48,733 nt of DNA, from assembly GCA_945873115.1 (NCBI GenBank), contig CAMCBT010000010.1, positions 1 to 48,733 on the forward strand. Reading direction: 5' to 3'. Both the position numbers and the translations under genes were made by a program. This document shows, piece by piece, positions 26,871-34,202 of the stretch. Origin of the DNA: an uncultured Mitsuokella sp. GTDB lineage: Bacteria; Bacillota; Negativicutes; Selenomonadales; Selenomonadaceae. The notes beneath the pieces were generated by a model, which was not told where the DNA came from, did not search any database, and saw nothing but the letters and a program-made list of their open reading frames with translations. Every line of letters starts with the position of its first letter. The first letter of the stretch is position 1.

Positions 26871-27926
26871 TCAGCGATTGTCTTCCAGATGCCTGTTCCA
26901 AAGCGATACAATGTCCGGCTTGTGATCGGAAACCCATCCTTCATCATAATTCGGGAACAACCGAATCTGCTCCATCGGCGTCATATAGGAAGCAAGCGCA
27001 ACATTCTTCCGCAACGGACGCACCGTTAGTTCCCTGCCCGCCATCTCCTGTATCTTTTGCGAGATCATATAATCCACGAACTTCTTGGCATTCTCGGGAT
27101 GCTTGCAGCCCTTGATGATTTGAACAGATTCTCCCGGAAACACCGCCCCTTCTTTTGGAAAAACCACGGTGACCGGCGCGCGATTTCGTACGTAGGTGGC
27201 TGCGGGATCCTCCCAAGTCAAGCCGACGGTATATTCGCCGTCCGCTACGCCTTTATGAACCGCCCCGGAGCTATTCAGCATCTTTCCATCAAGATTTTTT
27301 ATGAATTTGTCTACATAATCCCATGCCTCCTGCGACATGGGATCTCCATCTTTCCCTTTTGCGTAAAGCATTGCCATAAGGGATTGAAAAGCGGAGCTTG
27401 AGTTCGCGGGATCTCCAAACGCAATCTTTCCTTTCAGCTCAGGATTCAGCAAATCATCAAAGGATTCGATTTTTGTATTTCCTGCCAAATTCGTATTGAC
27501 GATAAAGACCGTCGGATCGGCAAACGCCGGTGTGAAATATCCGGTCTTATTACGAAAGGCATCCATCATTTCACTGTCTTCCGGAGAAATGTATTCCATG
27601 AACAAATCTTTTTGCGATTCCAGCATGGTCTGATCCGCAGCCCATAGAATATCGCCCTGTGGATTCCCATTTTCCGAGGAAACCCGCTTGATGAGGGGGC
27701 CCGTGCCTGCCACAACGACATTGACTTTTATTCCGGTATCCTTTTCGAAATTCGGAATCACCAGGTTATTGAGGCTTTCACTGCGCGCCGTGTAGACTGT
27801 CAGGACATTTTCTTCCCCGACGGACGAATCGCTCTGCTTGTCGGTGCCGCCACAGCCTGCAACGCATATGGCGGTGACGACTGCCAGCAAGAGCATCGTC
27901 CATTTCTTTTTCCTGTTCATCATCAT
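26871..27926 (-). CDS. substrate-binding lipoprotein, FbpA/AfuA family
   Basis: 351 residues. A signal peptide ends in the lipobox CVAGC. The mature part begins LTVYTARSESLNNLVIPNFE and continues with GDILWAADQTM, the family pattern for ferric-iron, hexose-phosphate and phosphonate binding proteins. The adjacent tyrosine pair that ferric-binding FbpA proteins use to bind iron (NNYYW) is absent; the matching stretch reads VGLTWEDPAATY. Iron is therefore unlikely, and an anionic organic ligand such as a sugar phosphate is a better guess. First gene of the operon, followed by ATPase, permease, kinase and regulator. Confidence 0.9.
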   Translation of the reverse strand: MMMNRKKKWTMLLLAVVTAICVAGCGGTDKQSDSSVGEENVLTVYTARSESLNNLVIPNFEKDTGIKVNVVVAGTGPLIKRVSSENGNPQGDILWAADQTMLESQKDLFMEYISPEDSEMMDAFRNKTGYFTPAFADPTVFIVNTNLAGNTKIESFDDLLNPELKGKIAFGDPANSSSAFQSLMAMLYAKGKDGDPMSQEAWDYVDKFIKNLDGKMLNSSGAVHKGVADGEYTVGLTWEDPAATYVRNRAPVTVVFPKEGAVFPGESVQIIKGCKHPENAKKFVDYMISQKIQEMAGRELTVRPLRKNVALASYMTPMEQIRLFPNYDEGWVSDHKPDIVSLWNRHLEDNR

Positions 27927-27959
27927 CTCTCCTTCCCGATGGCTTCAACCATAGTTTTC

Positions 27960-28020
27960 CTGTCCATAGCATCATGGACAGCCGTCAATTCTATTGTAGC
28001 GAATCACAAATCGTTGTCTA
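27960..28020 (-). promoter_or_regulatory. promoter and leader hairpin of ABC/two-component island
   Basis: Minus strand TAGACA (28015-28020), 16 bases, TACAAT (27993-27998). Downstream, CTGTCCAT (27960-27967) and ATGGACAG (27974-27981) form a perfect eight-base inverted repeat in the leader or just past the start site. It is suited to a dimeric repressor or to an mRNA hairpin. Confidence 0.55.
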
Positions 28021-28063
28021 TCCGATAAAAATAAAAATTCATCCAATATTCTTAATTTTTGAA

Positions 28064-28090
28064 CCAAAAAAATGCCCCCAGAAGGGCATT
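28064..28090 (-). terminator. intrinsic terminator at the end of the cysK transcript
   Basis: On the minus strand AATGCCC (28084-28090 on plus as GGGCATT) pairs with GGGCATT (28071-28077), followed by a run of T. It would end a transcript reading leftward from cysK. Confidence 0.75.
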
Positions 28091-28432
28091 CCGACGCAAA
28101 AAGGCTAAACCATCAATGCTTTCTCTCTTTGAAAAAACCATGCGGCAAGCGGCGGCAGAGGGCGTAAAAGAGAAAGACCTCCTTGATCGCTTCAGCACGT
28201 TGCCTAAGTCAAAGAGGTCTCTCCGGCAGGGCAGCGGGATGCGATGCCTGCACCGCGGGTCAGCCCTTTCATCCGAGCGGCAATTCCCCGTCCGCTCGGC
28301 ACTGCCGAGAGCGCGGATGCGGCATCGCATCCGCGCTCTCTTGACGCGCAGGCATCTACTCTGCTTGCAGGGCGCCGCACACCGCGCCGCCCTGCGCTTC
28401 GTGCGGCATGAAAACCGCCGCACACATGACAA
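28091..28432 (-). ncRNA. highly structured 3' region downstream of cysK (candidate RNA or mobile remnant)
   Basis: This 340-base segment contains no recognisable protein but many perfect inverted repeats: 28401-28407 with 28417-28423 (7 bp); 28367-28374 with 28388-28395 (8 bp); 28307-28321 with 28326-28340 (15 bp, four-base loop); 28273-28280 with 28292-28299 (8 bp); 28175-28181 with 28214-28220 (7 bp plus four more). A nine-base stem, 28243-28251 with 28348-28356, encloses two of them, giving a three-way junction. Read leftward it ends at the terminator at 28064. It may be a structured 3' UTR, a small RNA processed from it, or the edge of a transferred segment. I recognise no known RNA family. 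The strand is inferred from the terminator. Confidence 0.4.
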
Positions 28433-29365
28433 TTACTTGGCAAAAAGCTCCGTGGAGAGGTAGCGGTCGCCCGTGTCCGGCAGGAGGACAACGATGTTCT
28501 TGCCCTTGTTTTCCGGGCGTTTGGCGAGCTCCACGCCGGCGGCAAGCGCTGCGCCGGAGGAGATGCCCACGAGGACGCCCTCCAGATGGGCGAACTGGCG
28601 GCCATACTCGAAGGCTGCCTCGTTGGAGATGGTCACCACCTCGTCATAGACCTTCGTGTCGAGGGTCTCGGGGACGAAGCCTGCGCCGATACCCTGGATC
28701 TTGTGGGGGCCGGCCTGGCCCTTGGAGAGGACAGGGCTCGTCTCCGGCTCCACGGCGATGACCTGGACGCTCGCGTTCTTCTTCTTGAGATAATGGCCCA
28801 CGCCCGTCAGCGTGCCGCCGGTGCCGACGCCTGCGATGAAGGCATCCACTTTGCCGTCCAGAGCGTCGTAGATCTCCGGGCCCGTAGTGGCCTCGTGGGC
28901 CTCCGGGTTTGCCTGATTCGTGAACTGGGAGGGGATGAAGGAGTTCGGTGTCTCCTTCGCCAGCTCCTCCGCCTTGGCGATGGCACCCTTCATGCCCTTT
29001 GCGCCCTCCGTGAGGACGATCTGGGCGCCGTAGGCCTTCAGGAGGTTGCGGCGCTCCACGCTCATGGTCTCCGGCATGGTGAGGATGGCCTTGTAGCCGC
29101 GGGCGGCGGCGACGGAGGCGAGGCCGATGCCCGTGTTGCCGGAGGTGGGCTCAATGATGACGGAGCCTTCCTTAAGCTTGCCTTCCTTCTCCGCCTTCGT
29201 GATCATCGCGAGGGCGATGCGGTCCTTGACGGAGCCGGCGGGGTTGAAGTACTCCAGCTTGACGAAGAGGTTCGCCGGCAGGTCGTTTGCCTTGGCGAAT
29301 TTGTTTGCCTTCAGGAGCGGTGTGCCGCCGATGAGTTCCGTGACGTTGTTGTAAACACTAGCCAT
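28433..29365 (-). CDS. cysK: cysteine synthase A (O-acetylserine sulfhydrylase)
   Basis: 310 residues from the ATG at 29365 ([18 protein letters not shown]); five more codons upstream are possible. The PLP lysine is in [11 protein letters not shown], the substrate loop is [11 protein letters not shown], and the phosphate-binding glycine loop is [15 protein letters not shown]. It makes cysteine from O-acetylserine and sulfide in the cytosol. A divergent Rrf2-family regulator gene shares its promoter region, matching CymR, which forms a complex with CysK in Bacillus subtilis. Confidence 0.96.
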   Translation of the reverse strand: MASVYNNVTELIGGTPLLKANKFAKANDLPANLFVKLEYFNPAGSVKDRIALAMITKAEKEGKLKEGSVIIEPTSGNTGIGLASVAAARGYKAILTMPETMSVERRNLLKAYGAQIVLTEGAKGMKGAIAKAEELAKETPNSFIPSQFTNQANPEAHEATTGPEIYDALDGKVDAFIAGVGTGGTLTGVGHYLKKKNASVQVIAVEPETSPVLSKGQAGPHKIQGIGAGFVPETLDTKVYDEVVTISNEAAFEYGRQFAHLEGVLVGISSGAALAAGVELAKRPENKGKNIVVLLPDTGDRYLSTELFAK

Positions 29366-29399
29366 GTTTTTGTCCCCCATTAAATTATTTATATTGAAT

Positions 29400-29451
29400 A
29401 CATATATGCTTGATATGTTTATATCCTACCACACTTCCCGGGCCCTGTCAA
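29400..29451 (-). promoter_or_regulatory. cysK promoter and candidate operator
   Basis: Minus strand TTGACA (29446-29451), 17 bases, TAGGAT (29423-29428). Just downstream, ACATAT (29400-29405) and ATATGT (29413-29418) form an inverted repeat with a seven-base spacer, placed where an Rrf2-type repressor could block transcription. The -35 boxes of cysK and the divergent gene form the inverted pair TGTCAA...TTGACA with six bases between. Confidence 0.6.
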
Positions 29452-29457
29452 CACCTA

Positions 29458-29486
29458 TTGACAAATTCCTGTTATTTTACTATGCT
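29458..29486 (+). promoter_or_regulatory. promoter of rrf2-family gene
   Basis: Plus strand consensus TTGACA (29458-29463), 17 bases, TATGCT (29481-29486), about 35 bases before the start codon. Back to back with the cysK promoter. Confidence 0.75.
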
Positions 29487-29521
29487 TTGTAGGAGACTTA
29501 AAACGAAAGAGAAGGATTCCT

Positions 29522-29968
29522 ATGAAGATATCAGCAAAGGGAAGGTACGGCCTGGCAGCCATGACATACCTCGCCCATAAATACGAGACGGGGGTGCCCG
29601 TCACCATCATCAGCGTGTCGGAGAAGCTGGGCATCTCGAAGATCTATCTGGAGCAGGTCTTTTCCTTATTAAAGAGGGCGGGCCTGGTGAACTCCAGCAA
29701 GGGGAGCGCCGGTGGCTATCAGCTGGCCTATCCCCCGCGGGATATCACGGCCTACGATGTGCTCTCTGCCATCGAGCTCTCCCTCATGGAGAAGGCGGCC
29801 CCCTCCTCGCCGGAGAAGATGCCGGAGCTGGACAGGGCTCTCTCGTCCCGCGTCTTCTCTCCTCTGGATAGTGCCATCCACGAGGCCCTGGCCTCGGTGA
29901 CCTTGGACGGGATTCTCGTGGCGGTGGACGAAGAAAAGGCGGCGGACAGCCTGATGTATTTCATCTGA
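29522..29968 (+). CDS. Rrf2-family transcriptional regulator (CymR-like)
   Basis: 148 residues. Winged-helix N-terminus MKISAKGRYGLAAMTYLA, recognition region ISKIYLEQVFSLLKRAGLV and wing NSSKGSAGGYQLA are classic Rrf2 features. The three cysteines that hold an iron-sulfur cluster in IscR and NsrR are absent, as in CymR. Divergence from cysK supports a CymR-like role in controlling cysteine and sulfur genes, which is inference. Ribosome site AGAGAAGGATTCCT. Confidence 0.92.
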   Translation: MKISAKGRYGLAAMTYLAHKYETGVPVTIISVSEKLGISKIYLEQVFSLLKRAGLVNSSKGSAGGYQLAYPPRDITAYDVLSAIELSLMEKAAPSSPEKMPELDRALSSRVFSPLDSAIHEALASVTLDGILVAVDEEKAADSLMYFI

Positions 29969-30316
29969 TGCGTCTTTTCGGCGGACACATTTGCTTTCGT
30001 ATGTGAAAGCGGACCCGATGGTCCTAGGATATTCCTCCCGCCCCCTGCGGAAAATGTCGTCATAGGGAGTTAGTCCCCCAAGAAAGTGACCTCTCCCCTT
30101 CCCAATCGCAAAAATGCGGGAAAACGGCGAGTTATCCACGGGGAAACGGATTTTTTTGCATTCACAAACCCCATGTCCTGGTTTATAATGGACTTCGTTC
30201 GAAAGCGAGCAGGCTTGACGGACACTCCCCCCGACCGCAGGTCTTCATCGCCTGGCGAGGGGCACGGAATTGCCGTGAGATTTTGGTTGGCGGTTCCATA
30301 CCAGGAGGTGTTACCC
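29969..30316 (+). promoter_or_regulatory. intergenic region with promoter and ~125-nt structured leader
   Basis: The stretch 29969-30160 shows no gene. A promoter, TTCACA (30161-30166), 17 bases, TATAAT (30184-30189), is followed by about 125 bases before the ATG at 30317. The leader contains short hairpins: GACC/GGTC near 30232, CGCC/GGCG near 30249, and CACGG/CCGTG near 30263. A long folded leader in front of a 77-codon gene suggests control at the RNA level. I recognise no riboswitch class. Confidence 0.5.
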
Positions 30317-30550
30317 ATGATGATTGATGATGTCCGTATCGTCATCGAAAAGGGCTCCATGTCTGCCAATGAGGCAGCAAGCTATGTAGAGAAACTGAAG
30401 CGCACATCGAAGTTCCCGCTCAAGCGAGTGACTTTCCTCTGTAGCGAAGACTATGTCGATGTTCGTTGTGCTTTCAAGGAGATCCCTTTCGAGAGGCTGT
30501 GGCGTATCCCGCTGAACGGCCGAGACGAGCAGCGCGCAGTAAACCACTGA
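30317..30550 (+). CDS. small conserved-looking protein of unknown function
   Basis: 77 residues from the ATG at 30317 (MMIDDVRIVIEKGSMSAN), which follows a full AGGAGGTG ribosome site. The open frame extends 77 codons upstream, but that part reads through the promoter and leader and is not protein-like. The protein is mixed alpha/beta in pattern: a helix with NEAASYVEKLKR, then strands KRVTFLCSEDYVDVRCAF, and a basic tail. No signal peptide or membrane segment. It has its own promoter and terminator, so it is a separate gene. Function unknown. Confidence 0.75.
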   Translation: MMIDDVRIVIEKGSMSANEAASYVEKLKRTSKFPLKRVTFLCSEDYVDVRCAFKEIPFERLWRIPLNGRDEQRAVNH

Positions 30551-30571
30551 GGCGCAAAAAGATGAAAACAA

Positions 30572-30604
30572 ACCCCCGAAGACAAGTTCTTCGGGGGTAT
30601 TTTT
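30572..30604 (+). terminator. intrinsic terminator after the 77-residue gene
   Basis: ACCCCCGAA (30572-30580) pairs with TTCGGGGGT (30590-30598), followed by ATTTTT. It lies 20 bases before the convergent scrB stop codon and may serve both directions. Confidence 0.88.
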
Positions 30605-30622
30605 CTGCGCTTCTAAATTTCC

Positions 30623-32092
30623 CTACGCCTCGAAGCGGAAGGCGTCGAGCTCCCAGATGCGGCCGGAGATGGACTCCATCGGGGCATCGGAGGTGATGGC
30701 GAGGGAGGGGCGGATATTTTTCTCCGGGAAGACCAGGAGGCTTGCCACCTCCTCGCCGTGCTGGAGGAAGGCCTCCACGGCGGTCCGGTCGATGAAGAGC
30801 TGGAAGGCCAGGTGCTTCTCGGCGTAGAGGGGGAAGGTGCGCCTGCCCTTTCCGCCGTTCTTGAGGCCTGTGCGGTCGATGGTCATCAGCTGGCTGCGGC
30901 GGTCGTAGTGGAAATGGAGCTTCTCAAGGCCGTACTCCACCGTGAGCGTGACCTCCCGGGCCTCGCCCAGGGTCACGTCGAGAATCGCCTCGGAGCCGTC
31001 AAAGAGGGGCGCCTGGGCAGAGGCGACGCTATCCACATCGATGTCCACAGGGGTCTCCTCCACCCGCAGGGCCCGGAGCTCCTTGGCGGGCTGGGAGTAG
31101 ATATGGCCCTGCCGAAGCGTCAGCACCCGGGGCATCGTCAGGGAGAACATCCAGCCCTCCCCCTCCGCCGTCTTCGTGGGGTAGTCCTCGTCCCGGTCGG
31201 GCATGCCCATCCAGCCCAGGAGAATATGGCGGCCCTCGTGCTGGAAGACCTGGGGCGCGTAGAAGTCAAAGCCCCGATCCAGCTCCTGGAACTTCGTATG
31301 CTGCAAAAGCTCCATGGCATCGAGGGAGAGGTGGCCTGCGATGTAGCCGGCCTGGTAGAGGTTCTGCCGGTCGTGGGCGCGGGCAGCAAGCCCCTGGGGG
31401 CAGAAGATGAGGACATCGTGGCTGCCGAACTTCAGAAGATTCGGGCACTCCCACATGTAGCCGAAGGGCGCATCGATGGCGAGGCGGGTCTTTATCTCCC
31501 CGAGGCTTTCCCAGCCCGCCTCCGTCTCCTCGTAGATGAGGGCGGTGCCCCGGAGGGGCTCCTCCTCCGCCTGGGCGCCGATGACGAGATAGTGGCGGCC
31601 GCCCCGGTGGAAGAGGTAGGGGTCCCGGAAGTGGCCGGTGATGCCGGAGGGCGCATCGGGGATGATGATGTCCTCCTTCTCCACGCTGCCGTCCGCCGCG
31701 AGGCGGCCGAAGCGCTGGGCCGGGGTGCGGACGCCGTCGTTTTTCGCATTGCAGGTGTAGAGAACCTTCACCTGCCCCTCCTCCAGGGTGCCGCAGCCGG
31801 AGTAGCAGCCGTCCTTGTCGTGGTCGTCACTGGGCCAGAGGGCGAGCTCTGGTGTCTTATAGTGGATGAAATCCTTTGTCTCGGTGTGGGCCCAGCATTT
31901 GTTCTTGTGCTCGCAGCCGTAGGGGTTCCACTGGAAGAAGATGTGATAGGTGCCGTCCGCGTAGACGAGGCCGTTGGGGTCGTTGATGAGGCCGAAGGGC
32001 ATTTCCAGGTGGAAGCGATTGTGCCAGCGGTGCGAGAAGGGCAGGCTCTCCACCACCTTGGCATCGATTGCTTTTTTATCAAATGTCATCAT
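30623..32092 (-). CDS. scrB: sucrose-6-phosphate hydrolase (GH32)
   Basis: 489 residues from the ATG at 32092 (MMTFDKKAIDAKVVESL) after GAGAGGACAACAAT; an in-frame start 13 codons upstream lacks a ribosome site. The GH32 triad is visible: Asp38 (LINDPNG, nucleophile), Asp157 (HFRDPYL, stabiliser) and Glu215 (WECPNLL, acid/base). A C-terminal beta-sandwich follows from about 340. It has no signal peptide, so it acts on imported sucrose-6-phosphate, yielding glucose-6-phosphate and fructose. The EIIABC sucrose transporter gene lies directly upstream, separated by a terminator-like hairpin. Confidence 0.95.
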   Translation of the reverse strand: MMTFDKKAIDAKVVESLPFSHRWHNRFHLEMPFGLINDPNGLVYADGTYHIFFQWNPYGCEHKNKCWAHTETKDFIHYKTPELALWPSDDHDKDGCYSGCGTLEEGQVKVLYTCNAKNDGVRTPAQRFGRLAADGSVEKEDIIIPDAPSGITGHFRDPYLFHRGGRHYLVIGAQAEEEPLRGTALIYEETEAGWESLGEIKTRLAIDAPFGYMWECPNLLKFGSHDVLIFCPQGLAARAHDRQNLYQAGYIAGHLSLDAMELLQHTKFQELDRGFDFYAPQVFQHEGRHILLGWMGMPDRDEDYPTKTAEGEGWMFSLTMPRVLTLRQGHIYSQPAKELRALRVEETPVDIDVDSVASAQAPLFDGSEAILDVTLGEAREVTLTVEYGLEKLHFHYDRRSQLMTIDRTGLKNGGKGRRTFPLYAEKHLAFQLFIDRTAVEAFLQHGEEVASLLVFPEKNIRPSLAITSDAPMESISGRIWELDAFRFEA

Positions 32093-32156
32093 ATTGTTGT
32101 CCTCTCTGACGATAGGTACGTTGTAGGGCATACGAACATACTGATTACAAGCTATA

Positions 32157-32186
32157 AAAAGCCCCCCTCTTGCGAGGGAGGCTTTC
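32157..32186 (-). terminator. terminator-like hairpin between scrA and scrB
   Basis: AAAGCC and CCCTC pair across a TTGC loop with GAGGG and GGCTTT (32158-32185), with short A and T tracts on both sides. It can terminate scrA transcription leftward and may attenuate read-through into scrB. Confidence 0.8.
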
Positions 32187-32203
32187 CCTCCGATGTAAGG
32201 CGT

Positions 32204-34066
32204 TTATTCCTCGTCGGCCTTCTCGGGGTTGAAGAGGGAGAAGGTCAGGAAGAAGGCGACGGCGAAGCCGACGACGTTGACGAGGAGGTAGGAGCCCAAG
32301 TTATTCAGGTAGAGGAGCGTGCCCGGGAGCACCGTGATGCCCATGCCGGTGCCCGCGAGATGTAGGAAGCCTGCGATGGCGCCGGCGCAGGCACCGCCCA
32401 CCAGGGCGTAGAGGAAGGGCTTCATGAGGCGGAGGTTGATGCCGAAGATGACAGGCTCCGTGATGCCCAGGAACGCCGGGACGATGGAGGAGATGTAGAG
32501 GGCGCGCTTTTTCTTGTCCTTCGTGCGGGCCGCCACGGCTGCCGCTGCACCGCCCTGGGCGATGATAGCGCCGGTGATGATGGCGTTGAAGGGATCGACA
32601 CCCGTGGTGGCGAGGAGCTGAACCTCCAATGCATTGAAGACGTGATGGACGCCGAAGACGACGATGACCTGCTGGAGGCCGCCGACGACGAAGCCGCCGA
32701 TGCCGTACGGGAGTGCCAGGAAGGCCTGGACAGCACCGAAGATGACGAGCTCAAGAGTATGCATGATGGGGCCGACGATGAGGAGGCCCAGCAGCATGGA
32801 GATGAAAAGCGTGAGGAACGGCGTCACGATGAGGTCTATGACATCCGGGATAAAGGTCTTTAGCCATTTCTGCAGCTTTGCCGCAAAGATGCCCAGGACA
32901 AGAGCCGGCAGCACCGAGCCCTGGTAGCCCACCACGGGCACGGAGAGCCCGAAAATGTCCATCATGATGGGCTGGGCATCCCCGGAGGCGATGGCGTAGG
33001 CATTCGGCAGCTGGGGGGCCACCAGCATGAGGCCCAGGACAATGCCGATGACGGGAGTGCCGCCGAAGCGCTTCGTGGTGGACCAGCACACGAGGGCCGG
33101 CAGGAAGGCGAAGGCCGTATCCGTGAGGATCTGGCTCATGCGCAGGACATTTTCGCTGAAGGCGACGTCGAGGCTCATGGCTGCGCCCCGCAGGCCCATG
33201 AAGAGACCTGTCGCCACGAGGACCGGGATGATGGGGACGAACACGTCGCCGAGCGTCCGGGAAATCTTCTGGGTCACGGACATCTGGGCGTAGGCCTCCG
33301 CCTTATTGGATCCGGCGCCGCCCAAGTTCGTGCCGGCCACGAAGGCGTCGAAGACCTTGTCCACGAAGCCGGTGCCCAGGATAATCTGGTACTGGGCCGC
33401 CGCGAAGAACTGGCCCTTGACCCCGTCGATGTTTTCGATGGCCTTCTCGTCCAGTTTCGATTTGTCGTTGACGATGAGGCGGAGCCTCGTAGCGCAGTGC
33501 TCGGCGCTGCGGACATTATCCTTGCCGCCCACGTACTTCCAGATGAGCTTTGCGACCCTTTCTTCCTTCGGAAGGTTTGCGTACTCCTCCTCGTCACTCG
33601 AGGTCGAGGATGCAGCAGAGTCCGTCTTGTTCTCCGTGACGATTTCCTTGCCGTCAAGCGTCACCGCGATGCGGTCGAAGTCCGCCGCATTCGTCACCAC
33701 AATCGGGGTGGTGGTATCGTAGCCCGCCGCCTTGATGGCCTCCTCGTCGAACTCCAGGAGAAGGTCGCCCTTCTTGACCTTCGCCCCCTGCTCCACATGG
33801 GCGGTGAAGTGCTCGCCGCCGAGCTTCACCGTGTCGAGGCCCACATGGATGAGGAGATCTGCCCCGTCCTCGCTGTGGAGCCCGAGGGCATGCTTCGTGT
33901 CGAAGAGCACCGTGACCTCCGCGTCAAAGGGTGCTACGACGCGCCCCTTCGGGTTCTTCACCGCAGCGCCCTTGCCCATGGCTCCGCCGGAAAACGCCGG
34001 ATCCTTCACCTGGGAAAGCTCGACAAGCTCGCCGGCCAGCGGGCTCTCAAATCGGATTTCCTTCAC
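32204..34066 (-). CDS. scrA: sucrose PTS transporter EIIABC
   Basis: 620 residues from GTG at 34066, seven bases after AAAGGAGG. Domain order is EIIA (1-150; His59 and phospho-His74 in LLIHVGLDTV), EIIB (about 168-250; phospho-Cys191 in EHCATRLRLIV) and EIIC (about 265-600, with GDVFVPIIPVLVATGLFMGL and GITEPVIFGINLRL). The EIIC part fits the sucrose/beta-glucoside family and the adjacent scrB points to sucrose. Its domain order, A-B-C, is the reverse of the other EII protein in this window (C-B-A). A Glu/Ser/Thr-rich linker at about 145-165 joins EIIA to EIIB. Confidence 0.94.
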   Translation of the reverse strand: MKEIRFESPLAGELVELSQVKDPAFSGGAMGKGAAVKNPKGRVVAPFDAEVTVLFDTKHALGLHSEDGADLLIHVGLDTVKLGGEHFTAHVEQGAKVKKGDLLLEFDEEAIKAAGYDTTTPIVVTNAADFDRIAVTLDGKEIVTENKTDSAASSTSSDEEEYANLPKEERVAKLIWKYVGGKDNVRSAEHCATRLRLIVNDKSKLDEKAIENIDGVKGQFFAAAQYQIILGTGFVDKVFDAFVAGTNLGGAGSNKAEAYAQMSVTQKISRTLGDVFVPIIPVLVATGLFMGLRGAAMSLDVAFSENVLRMSQILTDTAFAFLPALVCWSTTKRFGGTPVIGIVLGLMLVAPQLPNAYAIASGDAQPIMMDIFGLSVPVVGYQGSVLPALVLGIFAAKLQKWLKTFIPDVIDLIVTPFLTLFISMLLGLLIVGPIMHTLELVIFGAVQAFLALPYGIGGFVVGGLQQVIVVFGVHHVFNALEVQLLATTGVDPFNAIITGAIIAQGGAAAAVAARTKDKKKRALYISSIVPAFLGITEPVIFGINLRLMKPFLYALVGGACAGAIAGFLHLAGTGMGITVLPGTLLYLNNLGSYLLVNVVGFAVAFFLTFSLFNPEKADEE

Positions 34067-34112
34067 CCTGAATCCTCCTTTGATTCTTCACAGGATTTTC
34101 ATCTATGGAAAC

Positions 34113-34141
34113 ATTATACAAAGTATATTGGAAAAGCGCAA
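34113..34141 (-). promoter_or_regulatory. scrA promoter
   Basis: Minus strand TTGCGC (34136-34141), 17 bases, TATAAT (34113-34118), about 47 bases upstream of the GTG start. A second ATTGCGC lies upstream at 34157-34163. Confidence 0.75.
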
Positions 34142-34202
34142 GAAGCCATCTCCCCGGCGCAATATTTCTCTTTCCGCAGGAACAAATGTACAGTGAAGTG
34201 GC

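Noticed and set aside
26871-27926. Calling the importer a ferric iron transporter
   Set aside because: The adjacent tyrosines required for iron binding in FbpA are missing and the two-component partner suggests an organic nutrient.
28059-28463. Open frame of 134 codons on the plus strand (and a 126-codon frame on the minus strand) across the hairpin cluster
   Set aside because: Both overlap the perfect inverted repeats and the cysK 3' end, have Arg-rich composition expected from GC-rich palindromes, and lack ribosome sites.
30132-30140. TTATCCACG, one base from a DnaA box
   Set aside because: A single isolated match with no others around it and no origin-type AT-rich repeats; dnaB nearby is not evidence of an origin.
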